64,000 nucleotides of DNA from Rotaria sordida (lineage: Eukaryota; Rotifera; Eurotatoria; Philodinida; Philodinidae), in the NCBI GenBank assembly GCA_905250125.1, contig CAJNOL010000133.1:1-64000 (forward strand), written 5' to 3'. Under the pieces are notes generated by a model. It had not been told where the DNA came from. It made no database searches and worked only from the letters and a program-made list of their open reading frames with translations. The position numbers were made by a program, and so were the translations under genes. The stretch's first letter is position 1, and each line of letters opens with the position of its first letter. Shown in pieces: positions 12,301 to 31,700 of this stretch.

Positions 12301-14378
12301 ATATAGACTGTAAACAGCTTTAGTATATTGTTTTATTGGTGCAAGAATGATGTTAGTCAAAGCAATTGCAATTCAATATCGTATAGATTATCTCAATGAA
12401 CGATATTATTCTCATGATTTACAAGATCCAATGGAATTCTTAGATGCTTTGTCATATCAGGTCGCTGAATGAAAACCAAAACATTTGTATAAATGTTTTC
12501 TTTTAGTTGCCCGTTGTTTTGCGTATGATCTCCTTTACACCATCACCATTACACAAAAACATAAAAGATGTGTCTTGTTCGTCGAAGAAGCTCTCGAAAC
12601 TTTTGCATTTTGGTATTTTTCACTTCTATATTATTCTGTTTCCATATTCTTTCCTCTCGACATTATGGTAAATCGCTAGAAATAGCATAACTTATCACTG
12701 AAGAAGCTTTAGCTGTTTGATTGTTGAATTAACAGTTAAATAAAAGCTACTTCGATATCTAGTGATTGATATCTGTTTCGTTCTGTGTTCTATAAACAAT
12801 TTCTCTATCAATGATTTTTTCCAATGTGTTAAAAAAGTTCGCTGTTATTCAAAATATTAAATGCTTTTTGAACTAGAAGAGAAATAATATTATGTTTGCT
12901 CACTATCATTTTCAGCCGTAAGAGATTTATTCCATCATTTGCATCTTTTCTTTTAATTTTTGTCGTTAATCTGAATATCCTATGGAAACATGTAGATGGC
13001 AAATAGATATTGTCAACTTGAATTATTTACTAATCTCAATTATCTGTTTACGAAATAAACAGATATTTCAAGTGTAAAGAATAATTTCTTCTTCATCAAT
13101 AGTATTGTTCATGGAAGTTTCATCATTTTTTTTCTATCATTGTTTGTTTTATAATTTTCTAGAAAAGCATTATAAACTATTAATTGAAAATTAGACTAGA
13201 AGAATAGTTACTTTTGTTGATGAACAATAAGAAATTATTGTCGGTTTTTTTTTTTCAAGATACCAATATTAATCGATCAATCATTGTTGAATCGACATAT
13301 TGACAATTGTATGTGTATTTGTGATAAAGTCTTATTTCGACTAAAACAATTTAAACAAAAATGAATATGTGAATTATACCTAAGATAACAGTGATTATAA
13401 CACCATTAAAAATTAACCAAAGAGAAAATACTTAAAAAAAAGCAATACTAATACATTAAAGCAATGAAAGAAGGCAAAGAAAAATCTATTATCTTATTAC
13501 TTATATTAATCAAGAACATAACTTGCTACCAGTATAGATTTAAGAACTAACTGATCATCATTCTATTTTCCTATTTTTTTCTTTTATAAATCTTAATTAA
13601 ATAATATTTATTATATTTGACATGATTAGTTTTGTTTCTTTCTACATTTTTCATAATAAATTATTCTAGGTAAAAGATGTAATCAGACTATTACTATTAA
13701 ACATATATTAACAAGTAATTATAGAAGAAAGATTCGAAACATAATTAATCTGTTGACACTATTTCCAAGTTTTTATTAACATACATACCTTTATACTAAA
13801 TACTTGTTCGTTTCTTTTCTTACCTTGTACTTCATTAATTGTCCTTGTACTGGTATAGTATGTTATTCTTTTTTTGAGAGTATTATTTACCTTGAAGTAA
13901 AATGTTTATAATTAATAAAAAATAACATATAGATTTTATCTGACTTTATTTCTATGGCAATAGGATCGCAACAAATTCTCTTAATATGAACTCTAAACAT
14001 TTGCTATTTCTCTTCTATAAACGTTCTGTTTTTGCTTTCTTAATCTAAAAACAGTATATCGACGAATGTCGTACTAACAATTGAATTTTTTGACTAGTAT
14101 TTTTTTCTTTTTTTTTTTATGATGTGAATTCTCTTTTGTTGAAAAGAAGAAATACTAATCTAAACATGGATATGATGAATCTTCTCACACACAAAGTTCT
14201 TTTTTTTTACTGTTCTCTGTGTGTTTGATGAGTTAAGAGAAAGAGAAAATGAATAGAGATTCGACGAAAAAAAAAAACGGATCAAAGCAGTACACACACA
14301 GATACTTACACTCATATTAAACATTCGAACATACACACATACATATATATATATATAGACACAGACAAAGGTATATTT
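9383..14378. other. 5 kb without a convincing gene
   Basis: Lies between the convergent BRCT and INTS12 genes. Several ORFs of 60-90 codons occur (10138-10407 minus, 11450-11708 on both strands, 12485-12679 plus), none with a recognisable motif or a partner exon I trust. A stretch at 12349-12463 reads MMLVKAIAIQYRIDYL and EFLDALSYQ before a possible GT donor, so a small or broken gene cannot be excluded. The right third is very AT-rich with poly-T runs. Confidence 0.4.
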
Positions 14379-16390
14379 TCAAAATTTCTTAGTCAAACTT
14401 TTCTCAGCAGCCAGTTTTTTCATTTGTTTTAAACGTTTTTCAAAATCAAGACCCGTTGCTATTTTAGTATTTGTACCAGTTGTTGATGATGGTGAATTAC
14501 TACAAGAACTACTTAAACGATTAAATGTTGTAGTACTTGTTGATGGAGGAGATTTAACCACGGATGTTTGTCGACCTAATGGTGTCGGTGAACTAATTCG
14601 TTGTAAAGTTTTAGATGTTGGTAATAATTTTTGTGTAGATTTTAATGATGATGATGATATTTGAGGTTTTAGTACAGGTGGTGATGATGGTTTATTAGAT
14701 TTCAATGATGAAAGTGATAATGAACTTGTTGTTTTTAATGATCCTGTATTACTACCATTTATTGATTGTTTTAATGATATTGAACTTAATGATTTAGGTG
14801 ATGGTGGTGAACGTTTTGTATTATTACTATTACTGGTTGTAGTCAATGCTGTTAATTCAGCAAGAATTGAACTTGCTGAACTATTCGAAGTAGTACTAGT
14901 CACTTCTGATGTTGTCTTTTTTTCTTTAAATCCAGTTGCTAATGATGCCCAACCATTAGTATTTTTTGTTGTAATACCATTAGTTAATGAAGAATTTGAA
15001 CTAGATATTGATGGATTACTAATTGTTGTAGTATCAGATATTATTGAATCAGACGACTATAAAACAAAAACAAAAAAAATTTGAATAAATGATATTTGAA
15101 TAAACAAAAATAAAAAAATATCAATTTTACTTTTGGTTTAAATGAAAAAAGTCCAGTAGTTACATCTGTAATAGAAGTTGATATACTTTTTTTTCCCGTA
15201 GTTAATGTTGATTCGGTAGTTTTTGATTTATTAATTGATGAAGAAGGATTACTATTTAATTTTGTTTCTTTTATTGATGATTGTGATTGTTGCTATAAAT
15301 AGAATTATTTTTTATTAGATAATTTTAATAATGGCAAAGTCAGGATTGAGAGTTAAGGGAGTTCACTCTTCTCTATGGACTTTTGCGCTCTCTAGTGAGA
15401 ATTTTTAAGAACCAAAAAAACATTTTTCAAAAATCTCGCTAGAATGGGTTCAAGAGTTCGTTGAGGTGGGGCTGAGACTGAGGCTCACTCTAGCCTGCCA
15501 CTGAGTTTGATTGATAAAGAACATATTTTTTATTCTTACTCGTTTATTAATCGATCTTCGACATTTTGCACAGTACCATAAACATCGAGGATCACTAATA
15601 TCAGCAGTACTGACGGGTGGTTTATGACATTTTTGATGATACTTAGCATGGCACTCATGACAGTCAACTAAACGATTGTCTTTTTCTTCTGTCAGAACCC
15701 TTTAATAAAAAAAGAAAAAGAATTTTATCAATTAAAATTGACAATAAATATTATTATTTTGACTTACATGCATTTATTGCAAACAAGACCTAATTCAATA
15801 GCAAATTCATCAATATCACGAGATGATGATGGATTTATTTGAGATTCCGATGATTTTGATTTGATTTCATCATTATCATCGTCATCTTGATAGATATCAT
15901 CGTCTTTATCATTTGTATGAATAATTTCTTCTGATTGTGGTTTTTTCTTTTTTGGTATTTCATCATCATCTTTAATTACCGAAGATTTTAAACGTTTTGG
16001 TGGTGGTGGTTTTGAATTTGTTGTTAACGGTGCTGAACGTTTCTTCTATTAGAAAATAGAAAAAAAAAATTTTGATTAAAATTATTCAAATAGATAATAA
16101 TTTACAGGTAATGGTTGTGGAGAATTAGATGTTGCTTGTAAATCAGATTTCGAATCTGATGATGAAGATTCAGGAGAAGACTAAAAATAATGAATTTTCT
16201 TTTCTTTTCTTTCTTATTAAATATATATGAATAACAAAAAAACCTTTGGTGATTTATTGATTTGTTTATTTTCTTTAATGAGTTCATCTATTAATAACTG
16301 AAATTGTTCAGACATATCAGATGGATTTGTTAAAAAAATTGAAAGTGTCCGTTGTAGATAATCAAATTGCCGTATTGGCTGTAAGTCCAT
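14379..16390 (-). CDS. INTS12: Integrator complex subunit 12 (PHD-finger protein)
   Basis: Six exons: 16244-16390, 16106-16180, 15768-16045, 15540-15699, 15131-15292 and 14379-15056. All junctions are GT-AG and in phase, giving about 499 residues. An N-terminal helical segment (MDLQPIRQFDYLQRTL onward) is followed by a Ser- and acid-rich linker with a KR-rich patch. The PHD finger spans about 160-215: CNKC, then VDCHECHAKYHQKCHKP, then WYCAKCRR, giving the C4HC3 zinc ligands in the INTS12 arrangement. After it comes NGWASLATGF, matching the GWAAFA block of vertebrate INTS12. The Ser/Thr-rich tail ends in a basic helix, FEKRLKQMKKLAAEK. Integrator processes snRNA 3' ends and attenuates paused RNA polymerase II in the nucleus. 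Identification is from domain order and the WA motif. Confidence 0.9.
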
Positions 16391-18505
16391 TATTTAAAAA
16401 TGATTATTAGACAAAATATGGAAAAAAGAAATCTGAAAAATATTTTACTATTTAAAATAAAAGAAAAGAATTTTCTTTTTTTTTCTTTTGTGAAAAAGAA
16501 TTTTTTCTGATTTAATTTTCAATAATACCCGCTTTTATATAATAAATGTAGAGCGGATGTTGGTTTTGGTTTTCTTTTTTGTTTTTTTTTAAATTTTTCT
16601 GTCTTATCTTATATAGATTTAGACGGAAAATTTTAATTTAATATTTTGCAAAAGAAAACATATTTTATTGGATTTTCTTTTGTTTTGTTTTTTTAATTCA
16701 GAAATGAAATTCTGACATCTTGGGTATGAGCTCTAGATATTATACCTTTTTTTTTAATCGAAATTTTGAATAATAACGACGTTGATGAGAAGAATAACCA
16801 CCATGCAGTACAGTTGTTCTTCGTATGTTCATTTGTTTTTTGTTGAATATCTAGAACACATGCACATACGTTCACGTGTTCATCGCAGAATACGAACTAA
16901 CTGATAAATAATATATATATATATATCTAACGACATCTATATATGTATGATATCTTCATTGAAATATATTTGAATATTTCTATTTTTATATCAATTTAAC
17001 GCTTTGATCCATTTAAATAAACGCGATCTAAATATGATTTTATGAATAATTCAAAATTAATATTTTCATCAATGATGAAAAAAAAAACTATCGAATACCA
17101 ATAACTGCTGACATCTACTCATTAAAAAAGAAAACTTGAATAAATTAATGCTTTCTCTCTCGCGCGCATGCTCTCTCTTAATTGTGCTCATGTTTTTTCC
17201 TGCTTCATTGTATTCTTTTTTTCTCTTGTCAATATAAATAAGAAAATAAAATGCAAAAACAAAAATTTCATATTAAATAAGTTCTAGAAAAACATGTCAT
17301 ATTGCAAGTAGTAGAGCACTCGATTGAATCTCTTTCGACCAGCATATTGATGGACGACGAATGATATGTGCACCAGCACTCATTATGAGTCTTTGAGTGT
17401 TCAAGCTATTTGGCAAGATGTACATGTTTTTTTCTTTCACTCAACGACATTCCTCTCTCATCCAAAGTGCCCACTCATTTCAGCCATATACCATATGTTT
17501 GACTCTCCCTCTCCCCTACATATATATTTATATATATATATATATATGTAAACGGGTGGATGCATTGTGCACCGAACCCCATTTGGTAGCGTCATCGCCT
17601 AGAATAGAAAGAAAGAGGCAAAGAACGAATGTACGTTTTATATTTCTTTTCTCATTCAACGATATTAGACAATAATGCGATGACGATGTACTTTACCCGA
17701 GAAAAGAAAAGAGAACGATGGAGCCGAGATTCGAACCACATTCCTTCTCACAGCAACAACACTATACATGCATACGAACAAAATGACGGAAAAAGCCAAC
17801 AGTGAGCCCTCCATCATCGCCCTCTATTTATATGTCGCTCTTTCTCTCTCCCTCGCTTATAATCAAGAAAAGAAAAAAAAAAAAGAGAAAAAGAGAAGAA
17901 AAAGAAAAAGAAGAAGAAAAAAAACATGACGAAGAGGAAATAACATCGAGTCAAACAAAACGAACATGAATGCAATGCATGTACGCATATAATATGTCGT
18001 TGTCATGCATCTCGAGAGAGTGAATAAGAGAAATAGAGAAAGATAGTCTACTATCGCGCCATTAAAAATAAGATGTTTTACTGACTCCATTAAGACGATC
18101 GATAGAAAGAAAGAAAAAAAGAAACAAGAAATAATATTACACCTACAATGCATCGTCGTATAAAAGCTTTGTCGGGTAAATTGAGTTGAGGGGCCGAAAA
18201 TGGGGTCGACCAGTTTCAATCTCATCTGATATATTTTTTAAAATATCGTATTTAATAATTTGTTCATTGATAATGAATCTTAGAATATATATATATTTAT
18301 ATATTAGCATTGTTTATGTGAAAAAAAAAGTTTAATTTTCAAACGATATTTTATTTTTTCTTATATCTTTCTTTTAATATCACACAAAGAAAAAATAATG
18401 AAAAAAAAAAAGATTCAAAACGATTTTTTGTTGCTGTTGTTGTTGTTGTTTCTGATGATTTTATATGTTGAATTGCCTGAATATATAATATCGTTTGTTC
18501 TTTTT
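16391..18505. other. Intergenic: simple repeats, no gene seen
   Basis: Upstream of INTS12 and downstream of RPS27. Contains AT dinucleotide runs (about 16908-16926 and 17520-17550), a CT/CG-rich run near 17155-17180, and a polypurine block of AAG/AAAG repeats (17866-17945) whose minus strand encodes only low-complexity Phe/Leu ORFs. None of the ORFs has protein-like composition. Confidence 0.5.
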
Positions 18506-24937
<6,432 letters not shown>

Positions 24938-25793
24938 CTGTTCTAAATCTAAATATAATTATTCAAAACAAAAAAATAAAATAAAATACAAATATTTTAC
25001 CTTTTATTATAAATAAAGAAATTATTTAAATTTCATTTTTAATTTTAAAAAAAATCATTTAATATTTTATCTGTATTATATTAAATAACAAAAGGAAGAA
25101 AAAACGACACAATAGAAAGAAAAAAAAACGAGAGAATAAAAATGTTCTCGAAATATAGTAAATCATAGAAAATTGTACTCCAAAAATTAATTCATCTTAC
25201 TGAATGAAATATTAAAATAATTCTCTAAGAAGTATTTCTAAAAGCAATTTTTTTTTATTTTCAAATTTTATTAAAAGTTAAAGTTATATTAGTAAAAAGA
25301 TTTAAGTTTTTACTTTTTTTTTTCAAGCGACATTTTATTTCTTTTTATCATGATTGGTGTTACTAATGACGAAGAGATATTCTATGGATCAATGCTTACT
25401 ATTGTTAGTTGGAGACAACAACAGCATAACGGCAAGAAAACGCGCATAGATATTTATAGTAAGAGACGAAAAAAATAAGAAAAAAAAAAAGAAAGAAACT
25501 AATAAAACGAAAATAATTATATAATTCTACATTAATAAGAAGAACACATGTACTCTTATACCAATCGTCTTTTTTTTTCTTTTGTCATTTTATTGACGAA
25601 TATGAAAAAACAAGAAATTATTATTACTTGATGAATCATCATATCTATTCTATTTTTTGTTGTTTTTCTTTTTAAGTTATTTTATTCATTTAAATAAAAA
25701 TAACTAGATTAATTATTCTGGCATTGTTGAAGTGATTTATATCATCTTGACGAATTATCTTCTACCTTCTTTTTTTTTGTTTAATTATTAAAT
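24938..25793. promoter_or_regulatory. Shared divergent promoter region, FAM135 / TDRD3
   Basis: The minus-strand FAM135 and plus-strand TDRD3 starts face away from each other across 856 bp of very AT-rich sequence with A and T runs. No coding potential is visible. Calling it a bidirectional promoter is an inference from arrangement only. Confidence 0.4.
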
Positions 25794-28700
25794 ATGGTAA
25801 CTGTGATAGCAGATAAAGAAGATTTATCAACACCTGTTAATAATGGTGTTTCTGCCGGTTCACATGATAATGAACGAACATTTCAATATATTAAAGATTA
25901 TCAAGAAGTAAATTCCAATAATTTTTTAACGAAGAAAAAATTCAGTTTTCTTAATAATCTTTTTTTTTTTAAATTTGAGGTTGATTTTCATCGATCACCA
26001 TCTTGTAAACCTTTCCCTGATGATTTAGTTGGATTAGCCGATGGTCAAATAACAAAATCTTCAGTAAGTGAATATCAAGATGCTTATAAGGAAAGAGTTT
26101 ACTCAATACAGTTATTTTATAATTTATGTACATTGTTATATTCACTTATCATGTTATATTAATTAAAAATGATATTCTTTAAGTAGATGTTCTATAGGAA
26201 ATGGATAGTAACATTAAAGCTAGTGTTCTTTATCGTGAAAAAGTGTTCCACTTTTCGATATGATATCATATTGAAAAGAATGTGGAACGCTTTTTCATGC
26301 TGGAGAATACTTGCTTAAAGAATACCATAAAAAATTAGCATTACGAAAGAACCAGTTAAATACTTTGATTAAAAAGTGTGCGTTTTCATTTTTTCACTGT
26401 AAAACTAGAACAGTCAGTATGACATAGATTTTTCTAAGGTTAGCCGGTGCAGTTGTTCAAGGACACAAGTTTGAGGGAGTGTTTATATGGCTACTGTCAC
26501 GTGGACTTTGGATACACGTAGATATTGATAGGAAGAATGTATTTCTTAGATACAAACTTTTATAGTTTAGTATTTGCTTTCATTAAAGAATTCAAAAAAG
26601 AAAAACTTCTTCATAATTCTTTTGATTCTAGTTGTAAGCAACAGAAAGAACTACATTTCTATCATTGACTATTTTTGTTTTTCTGTTTGTTTGAAAAATT
26701 TTATTTCAAATAGATCAAAGGCATATTTTTCGTGCAAATCGATTCTATTGAATCGATAGCAAAATTCAATAATAATAATCAATTAGAACAAACAAATAAT
26801 AATTATTCTTTACTCTTAACTATTACCGATGGAATTACAACTGTAAAAGGTATTACAAATGATTATATTCCTAACTTAAGGTATATAAAATGATTTAAAC
26901 AAAGAAAAAATTATTTTTTTTTTCCTTTTTATTCAATTCTTTTAGTTTAAATACAAGACCCGGTTGTAAATTATTATTAACCGATTTAATTTCAATCAAA
27001 GATGGTTTATTACAATTGACACATGACAATACACGTTTTCAATATGGAAGTAATACATATCCTCGACCACGATCTGCTTATCGAGTAAATAATCTTTACA
27101 GAGAAAAGATAAATGTATTATTACATAAAATGAAAAACAAATGATACATAGATAGACTTCTTTCTTTTCCTGTCGTCGAGACATAAATTGAAAAGGATGA
27201 TATTTAAATTCATAAGTAAAACGACATAACATTCTATTTTATTATTTCAGGGACGTGGAGGTGGATCCTATCGACCTTCATATGAAGGGCGACGTAAGTC
27301 TTCTATTTTGTTCTTCCATAGGTTATGTATACATTTTTGTTAAAAGGTGGTGGCGCTGGTAATAGTAATAATCGATATGATAACGATGATAATCCATCGA
27401 ATTTTCTTAAAGGACCACCACCAAAAAATACTTTAATGGATTTTATGACTTCAATTAAAATCTCAAATGATATTAAACAAACAATAGATAATGATAATCA
27501 AAAATTAAAAGATCGACATGAAACTAAACGTCGAAATACTGAACAATATTATCAAACAAATAAACCTACAAATAGTATTAATACAACGAATTCACTAACA
27601 ACGAGTAATTCAAATCAACATTATCAATCGAATAATAATCATACAGATCAAATAACATTGCAACAAGATGAAATTCACGATCAATTAGATACAGAAGATG
27701 ATTCATCTCATTCAAATTATCGTGAAAGAAGAAATCCTTTACCCCCTAGGTTTGTATCTATTTATAAAGCATCGAGAGAAGAAAAAAAAATATTGGTGTT
27801 GATATATAGAATATTAATAATTAATGCGAAAAAGAAATATGCATGAAGGAAGATTTGTTTCTGCATAACATGTCATATTCATGATCTCAACAAAAAAATA
27901 ACATGTTGTTGAAATGAGTTATGCAAAAAGTTTTTTTCTATAGACAACCGGAAAAAAAATAGAAATATTTAATGCTACCACCAGAATATCAAAAAGAGTT
28001 AAACATAAGATAAACATCTAGAGCACAATAGCAAAGAATAATCTCTGATTTTCATATTAGAAATAACCATTTTCATAAAATAGTGAAAATATTACATTAT
28101 AGTTGCATGTCATTCCAATGAAATTTAAAAGGATAATAACCATCTAAGCTGCATTTATGAATGTAAATCTAAAATGTATGTCAAATTAAAAAAAAATATT
28201 GTCAAAACAATATACGATAATCAGGAGATTTTATGAAACATGATCGAAAAGAAATGTTGAAGTATAGATGTGGAAATTTACAGCTTTACCTTAGCAACGC
28301 TCCTTCTTCATCATAGTCTGTAATAGATTAACGAAGGAATCCATTCGACTGATAATCTTCGTTTATGCTCATAAGTAGGATTCATTATGTAGATAAAAAT
28401 CCTGAGAGTTCGTATCATTAGTCCTTTTATTTCTCGAATCATGGTCATTTTACTGAATTTTTAATTCATAGCAGGACGAGGGTTCCCGATTGTTTTTGGG
28501 AGCGGGGAGCTAAAAATTTGTCAGAAAGTCTATAATTTTTTCGCAGAAAGTCAATATTTTTGCAAAAAAAGTCTTTGTTTTGCGAGAGGTTTGCCAGAAA
28601 TAACATTGACTTTCTGCGAGAAATTTGGCAGAAAGCACCATCTTTGGTTTAATTTTATTCCAGCAAATGCAAAAGCTTTCTGCTGAACTGAACTCTAAAG

Positions 28701-31700
28701 TTGTCGCAGAAAGTGTTATAAAAAATTGTGGCAGAAAGTCTGAAGTTTTGGGGGGGGGGGGGGGGGGGGGGGGAGAGGGACCAAGCCCCTCCCTCCCCTC
28801 CTCCCCAATCGAGAATCTTAAGCAGGACATCATGAGAAAAATCTGAACAAGGAGTTTCAGTCTGAAATTCTTCTTAATAATAGTTGTCATGACCCTTATG
28901 ATATCCTGAAAGTTTCAACTCGAACGGATGTTTTCCCTCTGAGATAAAACGTTTGCCAGAAATGTTACTGTCATATGAAAACTCCAAAAATAGCCTAGGT
29001 TTTCTACATACAATATTCTTAAGAAGAAATTATACGTTTCAGCTGAAACTTTCAGAATATCACACAGGTCATGAGAGTTATTGTTGATGAAAACTTCAGA
29101 CCGAAACTCCTTGTTGAGATTTTTCTCGTGATATCCTGCAATAGACTGAAAACTCAGTAAAATAACTATGACTCGAGAAGAAAGGCCTAATGACATGAAC
29201 CTTTTTAGAATTTTTATCTACATTATGAGTCCTATATATGAGCTCAAACGGAGTTTATCAATCGGATGAATTTTCTCGTAAGCTATGAAGCTTAAGTCTT
29301 CTGTGAGATTATTTTGATAGAAGATTAAATTTAACATGCTTGCCTTTGGTCTCCTTTGCAAACTCACTGTAACGTATGACAGATAATATCTTTCATCATG
29401 GACATATCAGTATGTTGAAAGTCTTTGTTTGGAGAATTCTTTGGTTTATAAAGGACATAGATCCATTGTGTTGTCCATTTTAATCCAGCATAGTTTGTGC
29501 TAACAACTTTTATTCAATGTTTTACTTTAAATTGCAAATTATCATTCTCGAATTATTAATCTGAAAAAAACCATTCTCTTAGACAAAAAAAGAAAAAGAA
29601 AATCAAATCCATCATTATATCAAAATTGATATAAATGCTTATCATCAAATTTCATAATTAAAAGTATTGTTTCCTCTCCTTTTTTCTTTGTATTCATAAA
29701 GTTAAGCATTAATAATTCGCATACATTTATTCATTTCTATTTAATTGTTTTATATTAGACTTCAACGTGCTCAAGAAGAACGTACTCGTCGGAATACAAA
29801 TCGTTATTATGATGAATCAACATCATTAAATGGAAGTGAAATAAATGGTAATTATCGTAATAGCACAATAAATAATAATTCATTGTCTTCCTCATCATCA
29901 TATTCACGACGTGGAGATCCGATGTCCTATATTCCTCATAATTCATCTACTGGTCAACCACATACAACTACGCTCAATTCCTATGCACCACATGGGAATA
30001 TACTTGCACCTGCAATTGGCTCAACTCCAGCTCATCTTGCTTATTTTCCAGCTAATCCGGTATTAAAATCTAAAGAAAAAAAAAATTCAAATTATTCTTT
30101 TTATATTTTGATATCTGTTTTTCAATTAGGGTCATTTAACATATAGTCTTGCTGGTATTTCAAGTCCTCCATTTCATAGTCAACAATCATCAATGGGTCC
30201 TGGATATACAAATGATCATTTAACATTTTGTTATAGAACTTCGTATGTAACTCCAACTTATCTTCCATCAACAGTCACTACGAATGGTTTAAATGATGAT
30301 TCAAAAACTTCTAATAATAGTTCATCTGTTTTACAAACAAACTCATTCGTTGATGAAAATGAAATAAAACCAACAAATGAATCTCAACAAGATGAAAATA
30401 ATAATAATAATGAAAATAAATCTCAATCTTCGTCAATCGAACAAAAAGCAATTTCATCATCATCATCATCATCATCGTCATCGTCATCATCATCAAATGA
30501 TGAAAATAATAATTCTCAACAAGTTATTGCTGAACAACATGAAGATAAACGTCGAGTTGTAAATCCAGTATGTTTCAAAAAAACAAAAAGAATTTTTTTT
30601 TATTGAATTTTAATTTCTTTTTATAGAATTTACGAATACGTTGGAGAATAGGTGATATTTGTTTAGCTCGATGGAGTGAAGATCAAGAAGTATATTTTAA
30701 AAATTATGATTATAAAAATAATAATTATTTATTTATTTTCTAATAGTATTATGTCGCTACTATTGTTCATATTCAACCTCCTTATTGTGTTGTTTTATTT
30801 CGTGATTATAATAATTACGATAAATTACACTTTAGTGAATTGAAAATAATACCACGTGATCAACAATATGTGAGTTTTAGAGTTTCATTCTTTTATTCCT
30901 TATCCACAGGTTAAAAGAACATTATAAAACAAAAAGAAAACTCTTCTTGATCGTCTCATCCTTGATGATTTAAGGTTTAGTTATAACGCAATAGATTGAA
31001 GTCTACATACGACAAGTATCGTTTCATGTGATCACTACAGTCAGTATATCGATCATTACAGTGTGATTTATATTGGCGATCTTTTTTGAAAGTATCAAAA
31101 CCGATGGATATTTTTGAAAGTTTGTTAAAACCGACGGAGTCGAATCGTTTTCGATGTACCCTAATGTTATTGACGCGCCTGAACCGCTTGTACTAGCTAT
31201 AGAGCCTAAATCCGCTTCAGTTATGAGATAAGTTTTTATTATAGATGCCGCTACAAAAAATATTTATTAGTAAAATATATTCTGAAACTATTTTCTTCTC
31301 GGTTAATTTGAATTTAGATAGAAAAAATTTTCTAAAATCGTTTACAGTTGGAAGCGAAAGTTATAAGTGCTACTGGCAGTAGTGCAAACAAACGTGCAAC
31401 ATAGGATGTGATTAACACAGAAACATTCGAAGTGATACTTATGAAATAAATATTTTCCATTCGATTTATAAAAATCATTTTGCCTCATTAATCATCGGGT
31501 AGAAAAATCATACGAATGATGAAATAGTATTTAAGTCATAAAATGCAATTTCTACATTATAGATATACGAGAAAATTAGTTGAATAGTATAATCTAGTAT
31601 AGAATTATACTTAGATGAAAATTCATAATTAAAAACAAAATAAATTATCAATGATCTTCTTCTCGTTTTATAGTATCAATATGCTCCACCAATAACTGCA

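Larger units (their letters stand above)
28300..29300. mobile_element. Foldback element in TDRD3 intron 6, interrupted by a nested insertion
   Basis: Inverted arms flank a loop near 28930-29035. Left-arm blocks find complements on the right in reverse order: CTCATAAGTAGGATTCAT (about 28370) with the 29225-29245 region; GGTCATTTTACTGA (about 28443) with 29155-29170; GAGAAAAATCTGAACAAGGAG (about 28833, 21 nt) with 29100-29130; and the CCTGAAAGTTTCAAC block (about 28906) with 29040-29060. The left arm is split by the 28478-28820 insertion. Outer ends are approximate. No transposase is seen. The inner CCTGAAAGTTTCA block recurs in the 39095-39350 element. Confidence 0.7.

Noticed and set aside
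12349-12679. Possible two-exon small gene (EFLDALSYQ, then LPVVLRMISF)
   Set aside because: Only one weak junction, no conserved motif, and the second exon is open in more than one frame.
17718-17790. B-box-like GGTTCGAATCTC on the minus strand, suggesting a tRNA
   Set aside because: The T-stem does not pair well and no acceptor stem, D-arm or anticodon arm can be drawn at proper spacing.
17863-18225. 120-codon minus-strand ORF rich in Phe and Leu
   Set aside because: It is the complement of an AAG/AAAG polypurine repeat, so low-complexity rather than coding.
28510-28890. 126-codon ORF with a poly-Pro run
   Set aside because: It lies across the nested element and the G24 tract in an intron; the proline run is the complement of poly-G.
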